Assembly (NCBI GenBank): GCA_964432205.1 | Contig: CAYSMK010000014.1 | Location: 1-64,000 of the forward strand | Direction of reading: 5' to 3' | Source of the DNA: Geomobilibacter sp964432205 | Lineage (GTDB): Bacteria > Desulfobacterota > Desulfuromonadia > Geobacterales > DSM-12255 | Length of the DNA stretch: 64,000 bases | Part shown: positions 8,637 through 17,426 of the stretch, one piece after another | Layout of the letters: every line of letters starts with the position of its first letter | How positions within the stretch are numbered: the stretch's first letter is position 1 | Notes under the pieces: generated by a model | Database searches by the model: none | Told to the model about the DNA's origin: nothing | The model's input: only the letters and a program-made list of their open reading frames with translations | Program-made: the position numbers and the translations under genes

Positions 8637-10916
8637 ATGGCCGAAGAGTACCGCTTCATCGGCAAACCGACCCGGCGCAAGGATGCACGAGACGTCGTTA
8701 CCGGGGCAACGGAATATCTGAACGACATCAGGTTCCACAACCTGCTCTACGGCAAGGTGCTCCGCTCCCCCCATCCCCACGCCATCATCAAACGGATCGA
8801 CAAGGGGAGGGCGGAGAGCCTCCCCGGCGTTAAGGCGGTGCTGACCTGGGAGGACGTGCCGGACTGGAGGGGGGGGACACCCCGGGTGGTCCGGGTCCTG
8901 GATCGCAAGGTGCGCTACGTGGGGGATGCGGTGGCGATCGTGGCCGCCGAAAGCGAGGAGCTGGCAAAGGAGGCGCTTCGTCTCATCGAGGTCGAATACG
9001 AGCCGCTTCCCGCGGTCTTCGATGTCGAGGAGGCGATGCGGCCCGGTGCTCCCCAGCTCTACGACGAACTGCCCGGCAACATCGTCACCCCCGGTACCCC
9101 GACCTTCGGCCCCACCTGCCTGACGGAAGTGGTCACGGGAGACGTGGAAGAGGGGTTTCGTGAGGCGGATGTGACGGCCGAAGGAACCTTCGGCTACGAA
9201 AACATCCCCAACCCGATCCCGCCCGAACCGCCGGGGGCGGTGGCCCTGTGGGAGGAGCCGGACCGGGTGACGCTGTGGGTGTCGAACCAGGCCTCGTACC
9301 TGGACAAGATCATCCTGTTCCACCTGTTCGGCCGGCAGGTCGAGGTGCGGACCCATGGTGCGGCCTGCGGCGGCAGCTTCGGTACGAAGCTCATGTCCTG
9401 GCAGGTGCAGGCCTATGCGACGCTCCTGAGCCGGGCCACCGGGAGGCCGGTCAAGTTGATATTCACCAAGGAAGAGCATATCGCGGCCTTTGTCCTGCGG
9501 CCGGGGTCCCGCATGCAGGCGAAAGTGGGGATGAAGAGGGACGGCACGGTCACGGCGGTTTCCGGCACCTGGCTCGTCGATACCGGGTATTACTCCGCCA
9601 CGACGCAGGCCCAGGTTGCCGTAGGGTGCGGCGAGGTGCAGATCATGACCCGTTGCGCCAACTGGGACCTGCGGACCGCCGTTGTCTGCACCAACCGGAA
9701 CGCCTCGGGGAGCGTCAGGGGGTTCGGCGGCCAGGAACTGAAGTGCGCGTTCATCCCGGTCCTCTGTCTCGCCATGGAAAAGCTCTCCCTCGACCCGCTG
9801 GCATTCATCAAGAAGAATTATGTGAAGCCCGGTGACGGCTACTTCTGGCGGGACGGCAACTGGTACACCTACCGGGGGATCGACTACACCGAGGCGATGG
9901 AAAAGGGTGCAGAGCGCTTCGGCTGGCAGGAGAAATGGCAGGGGTGGCTGAAACCCTCCTTCGTTGAAGGCGTCAAGCGGAGGGGAGTCGGGGTCGGGGT
10001 GCACGGCAATGCCGACATCGGCGAGGATTCGTCGGAGGCCTATGTGCGCCTGCACCCTGACGGGAGTGCCATCCTCTTTTCCTGCATCACGGAGCACGGC
10101 ACCGGGCAGCGGAGCAACTACGTCAAGATGGTGGCCGAGGTGCTGCAGATCCCCATGGAGCGGATCACGGTGTCGCCGGCCGATTCGCTGATCAACCCGT
10201 TCGAGTACGGCCCGTTCGGCTCACGGGGGACCTACGCCATCGGCAGCGCCGCCATCAAGGCAGCGGAAGAAGCCAGACGCCAGCTCTTCGAACTGGTGGC
10301 CCCACGCCTGGATGCGACACCGGAGGAGCTGGAGACGGCGGACGGGGTGATCTATGTCCGGTCCAACCCGGAACGGCGCCTCCCCTGGAAGGCGATGGGG
10401 CACGAGCGGACCATCATGGGGTATGGCCGGTTCGACCCGGATTTTACCCTGGCCAACTGCATGACCAGTTTCGTGGAGGTGGAGGTGGACACGGAGACCG
10501 GCAAGGTGGATCTGCTCCGGGTGGTGAATGCCACCGATGTGGGGCAGATCATCGACCCGCCCGGCCTGGAAGGGCAGCTGAACGGCTGCCTCGGCTCCTC
10601 CGGCATCGACAGCGCCCTGTTCGAAGAAACCGTACTCGACGCCACCAGTGGCCATATCCTCAACGCCAACCTGATCGACTACAAGTGGCGCACCTTTGCC
10701 GAACTCCCGGTCATCGACAACGTGGTCCTGGAGACCCCGGTTGCGAGCCACCGCTTCAAGGCGATCGGCGTGGGTGAGGTGGCCACCTCACCCGGCCCGA
10801 TGGCGGTGCTCATGGCCGTATCCAACGCCCTCGGCGTCTGGCTGAACGAGTATCCGGTCACCCCGGAGAGGGTCCTTGCCGCGCTCGGCAGGGTACGGAC
10901 CGGAGGTGCCCGATGA
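8637..10916 (+). CDS. hcrA: 4-hydroxybenzoyl-CoA reductase, molybdopterin (alpha) subunit
   Basis: A 759-residue molybdenum subunit of the xanthine-oxidase family. Residues ~15-125 are the a/b hammerhead domain (KPTRRKDARDVVTGA). Mo-cofactor segments include the GGSFGTK loop near residue 245, GSVRGFGGQE, and near the C-terminus KAIGVGEVATSPGP, whose Glu occupies the position of the family's catalytic glutamate. It binds Mo-pterin and carries the substrate site. Its stop overlaps the hcrB start by 4 nt (ATGA). Other hydroxylases of the family are possible on this subunit alone; the operon makes HBCR much the best fit. Confidence 0.85.
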   Translation: MAEEYRFIGKPTRRKDARDVVTGATEYLNDIRFHNLLYGKVLRSPHPHAIIKRIDKGRAESLPGVKAVLTWEDVPDWRGGTPRVVRVLDRKVRYVGDAVAIVAAESEELAKEALRLIEVEYEPLPAVFDVEEAMRPGAPQLYDELPGNIVTPGTPTFGPTCLTEVVTGDVEEGFREADVTAEGTFGYENIPNPIPPEPPGAVALWEEPDRVTLWVSNQASYLDKIILFHLFGRQVEVRTHGAACGGSFGTKLMSWQVQAYATLLSRATGRPVKLIFTKEEHIAAFVLRPGSRMQAKVGMKRDGTVTAVSGTWLVDTGYYSATTQAQVAVGCGEVQIMTRCANWDLRTAVVCTNRNASGSVRGFGGQELKCAFIPVLCLAMEKLSLDPLAFIKKNYVKPGDGYFWRDGNWYTYRGIDYTEAMEKGAERFGWQEKWQGWLKPSFVEGVKRRGVGVGVHGNADIGEDSSEAYVRLHPDGSAILFSCITEHGTGQRSNYVKMVAEVLQIPMERITVSPADSLINPFEYGPFGSRGTYAIGSAAIKAAEEARRQLFELVAPRLDATPEELETADGVIYVRSNPERRLPWKAMGHERTIMGYGRFDPDFTLANCMTSFVEVEVDTETGKVDLLRVVNATDVGQIIDPPGLEGQLNGCLGSSGIDSALFEETVLDATSGHILNANLIDYKWRTFAELPVIDNVVLETPVASHRFKAIGVGEVATSPGPMAVLMAVSNALGVWLNEYPVTPERVLAALGRVRTGGAR

Positions 10917-11983
10917 GACAGTTCGTCCATCTCAACGCCCGGAGTGTCGATGAGGCGGTAGCTGCCCTGGATTCGTACAACGGCAGTGCCCGGCTCAATG
11001 CGGGGGGGACCGATCTCTTCGGCCTCTTGAAGGACGAGTTCCTCCCCGCATATCCCGAGGCGATCGTCAATATCAAGACCATAGCCGGGCTCGATCGGAT
11101 CAGGGAGGACCGGGAGGGGCTCCGGGTCGGCGCCATGACAAGGCTCGTTGACCTGGCGAATGCTCCCCTGATCAGGGCGCGGTATGGAGCGCTTGCCGAG
11201 GCCGCCCGTAGCGTCGCCTCCCCCCAGATCCGCAACGTCGCCACCCTCGGCGGCAACCTCTGCCAGGACGTGCGCTGCTGCTACTACCGTTATCCCCGCC
11301 ATATCGGCGGCCCCATCTCGTGTGCCCGCAAGGGAAACGGCCCCTGTCTGGCGGTGAAGGGGGACAACCGCCAGCACGCCATCATGGAGGGGCGGCGCTG
11401 TTTTGCCGTTTGCCCCTCCGATACCGCCGTGGCCCTGGCCCTGTACGATGCGCAGCTGATCGTGGTCGGACCGGCCGGTGAACGGCGGATAGGGATCAGG
11501 GAGTTCTACACCCCCCTGGGTAACGCTCTGCACAGAAATGAGCTGGTACGGGAGATCGAGATCCCGGCTATTCCTCCCCATTCCCGGCAGACCTTTTACA
11601 AGTTCACCCTCAGAAAGCCGATCGATTTCGCCATCGTCAGTGTCGCAACAGCTGTCATTGTCAGTGACGGAGTCTGCAGCGACGCTCGCATCGCCGTGGG
11701 CGCCGTGGCTCCGGGCATCCACCGGGCAACGGCGGCCGAGGAGTTCCTGCGGGGTCGTCCCCTGAACGAAGATTCGGCTGCGCAGGCGGGCGAACTGGCG
11801 GTAAAGAGCGCACGGCCGCTGAGTCGCAACGGATACAAGGTCGAGATCGCCAGGACCCTGGTTGCCAGGGCACTCCTGGGGAAGGGGTCCGGGGATGGCG
11901 TTTCGGTTGAGGAGGTCAGGATGTCGCAAAAGCAGAAGACGGGGTGCGACATCCACGGCCATGGCGGGCATGGGAACGTGTGA
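10913..11983 (+). CDS. hcrB: 4-hydroxybenzoyl-CoA reductase, FAD/4Fe-4S (beta) subunit
   Basis: A 356-residue FAD subunit (AGGTDL near residue 30, TLGGNL near 111). After TLGGNL comes a Cys-rich loop with C122/C123, C137, C145 and C163/C167. HcrB of known 4-hydroxybenzoyl-CoA reductases carries an extra [4Fe-4S] cluster in exactly this loop, absent from ordinary xanthine-dehydrogenase FAD subunits; it lets the enzyme run as a low-potential reductase. The protein ends in a His-rich tail (CDIHGHGGHG) and is longer than the ~320 residues usual for HcrB. It is translationally coupled to hcrA. Confidence 0.88.
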   Translation: MRQFVHLNARSVDEAVAALDSYNGSARLNAGGTDLFGLLKDEFLPAYPEAIVNIKTIAGLDRIREDREGLRVGAMTRLVDLANAPLIRARYGALAEAARSVASPQIRNVATLGGNLCQDVRCCYYRYPRHIGGPISCARKGNGPCLAVKGDNRQHAIMEGRRCFAVCPSDTAVALALYDAQLIVVGPAGERRIGIREFYTPLGNALHRNELVREIEIPAIPPHSRQTFYKFTLRKPIDFAIVSVATAVIVSDGVCSDARIAVGAVAPGIHRATAAEEFLRGRPLNEDSAAQAGELAVKSARPLSRNGYKVEIARTLVARALLGKGSGDGVSVEEVRMSQKQKTGCDIHGHGGHGNV

Positions 11984-12016
11984 GATAAAGGCGGCGAACC
12001 TTTTGGGAGGGGCAGC

Positions 12017-13588
12017 ATGGCGGTTCAGGGAGACACAGAGTTGCTGCGGCGCATCCGGTGCACGGCACTGCATGCGAAGGTAACGGAGGCGGAACATACC
12101 ATCCTGTTGTTCAGGGACGGCATGTACCTCGGCTTTTCGGGGTTTGCCGGGGGGAATCCGACGGTGGTGCCGACCCTGCTGGCCGACCATGTGGAACACA
12201 ACGGCCTGCGCGGCAAATTGCGCTTCAACGTATACACGGGCGCCTCAATCGACATCGAGATCGATAACCGCTGGGCCGAGCTCGACATGATAGACAAGCG
12301 CTGGCCGCATCAGCAGGGACACGCGATCCAGAAGGCGATCAACGGGGCGCAGATCGATTTCGGCGACCGGTTTCTCTCCCTGTTCGCGCAGGACTTCGGC
12401 TACGGCTTCTATACCATGGATAACGCCGGCAAGATCGATATCGGTATCATCGAGGCGAGCTGCATCACCGATGATGGAGGGATCGTGCCGACCCTTGCCG
12501 TCGGCATCGTGTCCGAGATTGTGGCGCGGGCAGAGAAGATCATCATCGAGATCAACACGACAATCCCTTCCCTGGAGGGGATTCACGACTGCGTCGGGGT
12601 CACGTTGCCGCCGCACAGGAATGTCCTGGACATCCGGCGCGTCGACGATCGGATCGGTTCGACCAGCATCGCGTGCGATCCCCGGAAAATCGTCGCCATT
12701 GTCGAATCCCGCATAGAGCCGGTGGGCCGCCATTTGGGTCCCTTTGACGAGAAATCCGGACGGATGGCGGATCACATCCTGGAATTCCTGACGTCCGAAG
12801 TCGAGCAGGGCAGGCTCCCAAAAAACCTGTTGCCGCTGCAGTCGGGTGTCGGGACCATCGCCAACGCCGTTGTCGGCGGCCTGCTCCACAGCTCCTTCTC
12901 GCACATGAACGTCTGGACGGAACTCCTGCAGGATAACCTCCTGGATCTGCTCGATGCCGGCAAGGTCGATTGCATCTCGACCGCTTCTTTTGCCCTCTCC
13001 AAAGACAGGCTGCAGCGCGTCTTTGCCGAATGGGAACGATACCGCGACAAAATCATCCTGCGACCGTCACAGATCAGCAACCACGCCGAACCGATCCGGC
13101 GGCTCGGCCTGATCGCCATGAACACCCCGGTGGAATTCGATATCTACGGGCATGTCAACTCCTCCATCGTCAATGGTTCGCGCATCGTCAACGGCGTCGG
13201 CGGTTCCGGGGATTTCATGCGTAACGCCTTTCTCTCCATCATGCACGCCCCCTCGACCCGCCCCACGAAGGCGGACCCCAACGGCATCAGCTGCGTTTTG
13301 CCGATGGTGACCCATGTGGATCACACCGAGCACGACATGGACGTGCTGGTGACCGAGCAGGGGCTGGCCGACCTGCGCGGACTGGCCCCCCGGCAGCGAG
13401 CCCAGCGGATTATCGATAAATGCGCGCACCCGGAATACCGGCCGATCCTGCAGGAGTATTTCGATCGCGCCCTGAAGGAGTGTCTGGCGAGCAACAGCGC
13501 CCACGAGCCGCACATGCTCCATAAGGCCTTCAACATGCACAGGCATCTGGCGGAAAAGGGGACCATGAAGGTCTCTGGGTGGGACTAG
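12017..13588 (+). CDS. Acetyl-CoA hydrolase/transferase family CoA-transferase (succinyl-CoA:acetate or :benzoate type)
   Basis: A 523-residue class I CoA-transferase of the family of succinyl-CoA:acetate CoA-transferase. The segment NTPVEFDIYGHVNSS contains the Glu that forms the covalent glutamyl-CoA adduct in this family, and the GVGGSGDF loop follows at about residue 393. A succinyl-CoA:benzoate CoA-transferase of this family is known from Geobacter metallireducens. Its position 33 nt after hcrB suggests that it makes benzoyl-CoA or 4-hydroxybenzoyl-CoA from succinyl-CoA without ATP. A plain TCA-cycle succinyl-CoA:acetate role is the alternative. A GGGAGGGG ribosome site precedes the ATG. 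Confidence 0.75.
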   Translation: MAVQGDTELLRRIRCTALHAKVTEAEHTILLFRDGMYLGFSGFAGGNPTVVPTLLADHVEHNGLRGKLRFNVYTGASIDIEIDNRWAELDMIDKRWPHQQGHAIQKAINGAQIDFGDRFLSLFAQDFGYGFYTMDNAGKIDIGIIEASCITDDGGIVPTLAVGIVSEIVARAEKIIIEINTTIPSLEGIHDCVGVTLPPHRNVLDIRRVDDRIGSTSIACDPRKIVAIVESRIEPVGRHLGPFDEKSGRMADHILEFLTSEVEQGRLPKNLLPLQSGVGTIANAVVGGLLHSSFSHMNVWTELLQDNLLDLLDAGKVDCISTASFALSKDRLQRVFAEWERYRDKIILRPSQISNHAEPIRRLGLIAMNTPVEFDIYGHVNSSIVNGSRIVNGVGGSGDFMRNAFLSIMHAPSTRPTKADPNGISCVLPMVTHVDHTEHDMDVLVTEQGLADLRGLAPRQRAQRIIDKCAHPEYRPILQEYFDRALKECLASNSAHEPHMLHKAFNMHRHLAEKGTMKVSGWD

Positions 13589-13647
13589 CGTCCCGAGCGG
13601 TTAGTTCGTCCATGAATGTCAACCCTACCAACCAAAGGAGGCACACG

Positions 13648-14688
13648 ATGAGACGATTCAAAACAGGCATCACAGTTGCCGCAGCCGCCATGGCACTCGC
13701 AACCGGCGTTGCCGGTGCCGCGGAGAAGCCGGTGATCCTCAAGGTCGCCCACTTCCAGCCGACCAGCTCTAACTTCCAACAGAAGGTGCTCATCCCCTGG
13801 TGCGACAAGATCGGCAGGGAATCGGGCGGTCAGCTCAAGTGCCAGATCTACCCGTCCATGCAGTTGGGGGGGACTCCGGCCCAACTGGTGGATCAGGTGC
13901 GGGACGGGGTGGCCGACATCATCTCGGCGGTCCCGACCTATCAGGCGGGACGTTTCACCAAGTCCGAGGTGTTCGAGCTGCCGTTCATGGTCAAGAATGC
14001 GGAGACCGGAAGCCCGGCCCTCTGGGACTACCTCCAGAAAAATGCCCTGGACGAGTTTAAAGGTACCAGATTGCTTTTTGCCCACCTCCACGACGGTGCC
14101 CAGCTCCATTTCGGCAAGAAATCGGTCAAGACCCTGGAAGACATCAAGGGGGCCAAGGTGCGTGCCCCCACCAGGATCGGGGCCAAGGCCCTGACCGCGC
14201 TCGGGGCGGTCCCGGTGCAGATGCCGGCGCCGGCGGTGCCCGAGTCGGTTGCCAAGAATGTGGTGGACGGTGCCAGTCTCCCCTGGGAGGTCATGACTGC
14301 CCTCAAGATGCAGGAGATCTCCAAGAGCCATACCGAGACAGCTCCGGGGCAGGCCAAGCTCTCCAACGCGATCTTCATTTTTGCGATGAACCCGGCCAAG
14401 TACAACTCCCTGCCGCCCGAGCTGAAGAAGGTAATCGACCAGAACAGCGGCCTTGAGGCGTCCAAGTGGGCGGGCCGGGTGTGGGATACGGGAACGGAGC
14501 CGGCCCGCCAGATCGCCCATGACCGTCGTAATGCCTTCAACGTGCTTTCTGATGCCGAATACAAGCGCTGGGTAAAGGCGACCGAACCGGTCAATGAGGA
14601 ATGGATCAAGGAGGTCAGCGCCAAGGGCGCCAACGGCAGGGCGCTCCTGAACGAGGCCAGGGCGCTGTTGAAGAAGTACGACAAGTAA
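13648..14688 (+). CDS. TRAP transporter substrate-binding protein, DctP family
   Basis: A 346-residue periplasmic receptor. The ATG at 13648 follows AAAGGAGG and starts a clear signal peptide (MRRFKTGITVAAAAMALATG, then VAGA|AE). The mature part has DctP-family features (ILKVAHFQP, GGTPAQLVDQVRDGVADI, the R-containing segment KVRAPTRIGAKAL). No DctQ/DctM permease is near it; the only TRAP permease in the window, at 56701, belongs to the TAXI type with its own receptor. It probably binds an aromatic or carboxylic acid and uses a permease encoded elsewhere. It may be co-transcribed with the CoA-transferase 60 nt upstream. Confidence 0.88.
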   Translation: MRRFKTGITVAAAAMALATGVAGAAEKPVILKVAHFQPTSSNFQQKVLIPWCDKIGRESGGQLKCQIYPSMQLGGTPAQLVDQVRDGVADIISAVPTYQAGRFTKSEVFELPFMVKNAETGSPALWDYLQKNALDEFKGTRLLFAHLHDGAQLHFGKKSVKTLEDIKGAKVRAPTRIGAKALTALGAVPVQMPAPAVPESVAKNVVDGASLPWEVMTALKMQEISKSHTETAPGQAKLSNAIFIFAMNPAKYNSLPPELKKVIDQNSGLEASKWAGRVWDTGTEPARQIAHDRRNAFNVLSDAEYKRWVKATEPVNEEWIKEVSAKGANGRALLNEARALLKKYDK

Positions 14689-14700
14689 TGAAAAACGGCA

Positions 14701-14835
14701 ATTGGACACGGAAAAAGCGGATAACATCTGATAAAGACGGATAAACAACAAATTCCCGGTTTCACCCAAACGGCTGATGGAGGCTGTGGTTTACATCCGC
14801 TGTTATCTTGATTTTTCCGACTTTTCCGTGTTCCA
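14701..14835. repeat. Imperfect inverted repeat (REP-like)
   Basis: The left arm (14704-14745, starting GGACACGGAAAAAGCGGATAA) is matched imperfectly by the reverse complement of the right arm (14793-14833). A related structure lies at 31481-31610 (both contain GATAA/ACGGATAA words), so this is probably a dispersed intergenic repeat. It fills the gap between the TRAP receptor and the toxin-antitoxin pair and could end transcription from either side. Confidence 0.5.
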
Positions 14836-14851
14836 ACAGCTTTTTTGAGGA

Positions 14852-15229
14852 TTAAGCGGCGTCTTTGAAGGTCTGGTAAGGCTGTATCAGGACTTCTGCC
14901 GGTATGCCGAGCCCATTATGGAGATTTCGGATCATGTCCATGGTCAGTGGCCGTTTCCGGTTCAGCACCTCTGATACACGGGCGCGGCTGCCGATATGCG
15001 GTTCGAGATCGCGGCGTGTAAGCCCGCGGCTTTCCATGTGGTAGAAAATGGCTTCTATCGGGTCGGGCAAAGGGATACGGTAATGTTTTTCCTCGTAGGC
15101 TTCGACGAGTGTCGTCAATACCTCCAGCCGGTCTCCTTCCGGAGTATCGGGAGCGGCGTCGAACAGCCGTTCAATCTCTTCGAGAGCTGCCTGATAATCT
15201 GCATCGTTTTTTATAGGTTTGATTTCCAT
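14852..15229 (-). CDS. higA: HigA-type antitoxin (XRE-like helix-turn-helix)
   Basis: A 125-residue protein. The C-terminal half (about residues 60-118) is a HigA-type helix-turn-helix (RGLTRRDLEPHIGSRARVSEVLNRKRPLT), with an acidic N-terminal region that probably covers the toxin. The ATG at 15229 follows a GGGGGG ribosome site; a TTG six codons upstream would overlap the toxin stop. In HigBA loci the toxin gene comes first, as here, and the antitoxin represses the promoter. Recognition is by domain pattern and gene order. Confidence 0.8.
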   Translation of the reverse strand: MEIKPIKNDADYQAALEEIERLFDAAPDTPEGDRLEVLTTLVEAYEEKHYRIPLPDPIEAIFYHMESRGLTRRDLEPHIGSRARVSEVLNRKRPLTMDMIRNLHNGLGIPAEVLIQPYQTFKDAA

Positions 15230-15243
15230 ATGAATCCCCCCGG

Positions 15244-15537
15244 TCAAATCGTTGCTGCGTCGATCTTGTCATAGTCTCGATGAGTGCCTACGAAGCGGAT
15301 ATACAGTATGCCATGGGCATACTGGACGGTCACGATAAGACGGTAATTGTTTCCCTTGATATTGAACACGACTCGGTTGTTGGCCAAAAAGCTGGCATTG
15401 CGGTAAATATTCTTGATGTCTGCCGGTGATTTCCATTCGGCGTTTTTAGCGTCGTCATACCAAGCCTGCAAAGGTTGGCGTGCGTCAGGGTGTTGATCCC
15501 AGAATTCTCTGAGGGCTTTTCGAGAGATGATACGCAT
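15244..15537 (-). CDS. higB: HigB-type toxin (mRNA interferase)
   Basis: A 97-residue basic protein of the RelE/HigB superfamily, starting MRIISRKALREFWDQHPDA with YRLIVTVQYAHGILYIRFVGTHRDYDKID at the C-terminus; the His/Tyr-rich end is typical of HigB ribosome-dependent RNases. The ATG at 15537 is preferred over a start 12 codons upstream because it matches the family N-terminus. It precedes higA by 14 nt on the same strand. Confidence 0.8.
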   Translation of the reverse strand: MRIISRKALREFWDQHPDARQPLQAWYDDAKNAEWKSPADIKNIYRNASFLANNRVVFNIKGNNYRLIVTVQYAHGILYIRFVGTHRDYDKIDAATI

Positions 15538-15680
15538 GAAAGGAATTATAGTCTGCTCCCGCTGTGGGATCAAATGCTATTTTTGTTTTTTGGATTTTGA
15601 TTTGCTGACAACAGGGCTGATTGTGGGTCTCGCCTGTACCGGCTGGGAAGCGAAGCAGCGAAAAGCCGCCTGAACGGCAA

Positions 15681-15706
15681 AGCCCCGCACGTAGCGGGGC
15701 TCTTTT
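15681..15706 (+). terminator. Intrinsic terminator-like hairpin
   Basis: Perfect 8-bp stem AGCCCCGC (15681-15688) / GCGGGGCT (15694-15701) with loop ACGTA, followed by CTTTT. It stands in gene-free DNA between the HigBA pair and bamA and may be part of a degenerate repeat. Confidence 0.5.
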
Positions 15707-16088
15707 GCTGGCAGGGGACAGAGGCCTTGCCAGCTTCTCAACCGGGCGTTTCAGTTTTAGCCCCTGATCCTGCCAGCCTCTCAAGATGGGCGGCCAGCAG
15801 ATGCGGTGTTCATCTACCACGTCCCCATTGACCTTCCCAGTTTTCTGGCTTTTGCCAGCCAGCGTTCCCCAATCTGTTTAGGATTCGGGGGCAGCGGGAC
15901 GTTGATTTTGCTCCTGATATCGAAGCCGCCCGCGTTCAGCACGGTCTTGACGGCGCGAATTGCCCCGCGTCTCTGCGAAGGAAGCTGATTGAAGGGAAAC
16001 GGTGCCAGGGAGGCGGTAACAATTGCCGGACGTTGGGAAAAATGCTCCCAAAGATTCATCGGGAAACAAAAAATGCTTGACGTTATTT

Positions 16089-16104
16089 TGGTATAGTGGT
16101 ACCA
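16089..16104. promoter_or_regulatory. TGGTAWNNTGGTACCA motif upstream of bamA
   Basis: TGGTATAGTGGTACCA, two 8-bp units each starting TGGTA, 76 nt upstream of the bamA ATG. The same 16-mer pattern occurs at 19137-19152 and 19242-19257 (bam operon 1) and 31922-31937 (bam operon 2). The embedded TATAGT (16092-16097) could be a -10 element. The binding protein is unknown. Confidence 0.6.
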
Positions 16105-16180
16105 GTTTACATGAATGTGGTGTTAAACGATGTTTTGTTGTGAAACAAATTACCAACTCAACACATAGGAGGAAGAAACG

Positions 16181-17326
16181 ATGGCCACAACAGACGAGAT
16201 AATTGCCCGGACCGCACCGAAACACCTGATCGATCACAACCTGATCGACCGTGACGTGGAGAGCCTGTGCGACGGCATGGTGCGATACGAGAAGCGGCCG
16301 GCCAAGCTTCGTGACGGCAGCGTGGCCGAGGGGATCTACAACGCCTGGATCATCCTGAACAATCCCAAGCAGTACAACTCCTACACCACCGACATGGTCA
16401 AGGCCGTCATCCTTGCCTTCCGCCGCGCCTCGGCAGACCGCGAGGTCAATGCCGTGGTGTTCACCGGCGTAGGGGACAAGGCGTTCTGTACCGGCGGCAA
16501 CACCAAGGAGTACGCCGAGTATTACGCCGGCAACCCCCAGGAGTACCGGCAGTACATGCGGCTGTTCAACGACATGGTCTCGGCCATCCTCGGCTGCGAC
16601 AAGCCGGTGGTCTCCCGGGTGAACGGGATGCGGATCGGCGGCGGGCAGGAGATCGGCATGGCCTGCGACTTCACCATCGCCCAGGACCTGGCCAACTTCG
16701 GCCAGGCCGGTCCCAAGCACGGTTCGGCCGCCATCGGCGGGGCCACCGACTTCCTGCCGCTGATGATCGGCTGTGAGCAGGCCATGGTCTCCGGTACGCT
16801 GTGCGAGCCGTTCTCGGCCCACAAGGCGGCCCGTCTGGGGATCATCTGCGACGTGGTGCCGGGCCTCAAGGTTGGTGGCAAGTACATTGCCAACCCGACG
16901 GTCGTCACCGACCGTTTTCTGGACGAATACGGCCGGATCGTTCACGGCGAGTTCAAGACCGGCAGCGCCTTCAAGGAAGGCCAGGCCATGATCAAGGAAG
17001 GCGAGGTCGATCTCGCTATGCTGGATCAGAAGGTCGAGGAGCTGTGCGCCAAGCTGCTGGATACCTTCCCGGAGTGCATGACCAAGAGCCTGGAAGAGCT
17101 GCGCAAGCCGAAGCTGCAGGCGTGGAACCTGAACAAGGAAAACTCCCGCGCCTGGCTGGCGCTGAACATGATGAACGAGGCCCGTACCGGCTTCCGGGCG
17201 TTCAACGAAGGGACCAAGGAAACCGGCCGCGAGATCGACTTCGTCAAGCTGCGTCAGGCACTGGCCAAAGGGACGCCGTGGACCGAGGAGATCATCGAGA
17301 GCCTGATGCCGGCTGTCAAGAAGTAG
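16181..17326 (+). CDS. bamA: 6-oxocyclohex-1-ene-1-carbonyl-CoA hydrolase
   Basis: A 381-residue crotonase-fold hydrolase. The N-terminal ~55 residues extend beyond ordinary crotonases. The oxyanion-hole segments are GDKAFCTGGNTKEYAEYY near residue 95 and VNGMRIGGGQEIGMACDF near 148. BamA/Oah adds two waters to the cyclic oxo-enoyl-CoA and opens the ring to 3-hydroxypimeloyl-CoA in the benzoyl-CoA pathway; it is the standard marker gene of anaerobic aromatic degraders. An AGGAGGAA ribosome site precedes the ATG. It stands apart from the bam operons but shares their operator motif. Confidence 0.95.
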   Translation: MATTDEIIARTAPKHLIDHNLIDRDVESLCDGMVRYEKRPAKLRDGSVAEGIYNAWIILNNPKQYNSYTTDMVKAVILAFRRASADREVNAVVFTGVGDKAFCTGGNTKEYAEYYAGNPQEYRQYMRLFNDMVSAILGCDKPVVSRVNGMRIGGGQEIGMACDFTIAQDLANFGQAGPKHGSAAIGGATDFLPLMIGCEQAMVSGTLCEPFSAHKAARLGIICDVVPGLKVGGKYIANPTVVTDRFLDEYGRIVHGEFKTGSAFKEGQAMIKEGEVDLAMLDQKVEELCAKLLDTFPECMTKSLEELRKPKLQAWNLNKENSRAWLALNMMNEARTGFRAFNEGTKETGREIDFVKLRQALAKGTPWTEEIIESLMPAVKK

Positions 17327-17355
17327 TAACTGACTGTCAACAACATGCACGACAC

Positions 17356-17392
17356 GAACAGGCCCCCTCTTGATCCAAGAGGGGGCCTGTTC
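17356..17392. terminator. Perfect 17-bp palindromic hairpin after bamA
   Basis: GAACAGGCCCCCTCTTG, a 3-nt loop (ATC), then the exact complement. It lies 30 nt after the bamA stop. There is no T-tract on either strand, so it is either a poor intrinsic terminator, an mRNA 3'-end stabiliser, or an operator for the VOC gene that starts 34 nt later. Confidence 0.55.
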
Positions 17393-17426
17393 GTCAGATC
17401 TTACGGCACGACTACGGAGGGCAGGG

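Larger units (their letters stand above)
15574..16180. other. Gene-free region upstream of bamA
   Basis: About 600 bp with no convincing gene; two short minus-strand frames lack ribosome sites and cross hairpins. It contains a terminator-like hairpin (15681-15706), the GGTACC-centred operator (16089-16104), and an A+T-rich leader (16105-16170) with the imperfect palindrome TTTGTTGTGAAACAAA near 16134-16150. Confidence 0.6.

Noticed and set aside
8241..10097. Long open frames opposite hcrA, bamE and other G+C-rich genes
   Set aside because: They are antisense shadows caused by high G+C at third codon positions; the strand with recognised domains is the coding one.
15485..15820. 111-codon open frame on the minus strand
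   Set aside because: It runs through the terminator-like hairpin at 15681-15706, has no ribosome site and no plausible protein features; the DNA looks like non-coding repeat.
15814..16059. 81-codon open frame on the minus strand upstream of bamA
   Set aside because: No ribosome site, no recognisable family, and it occupies the gene-free DNA just before the bamA regulatory region.
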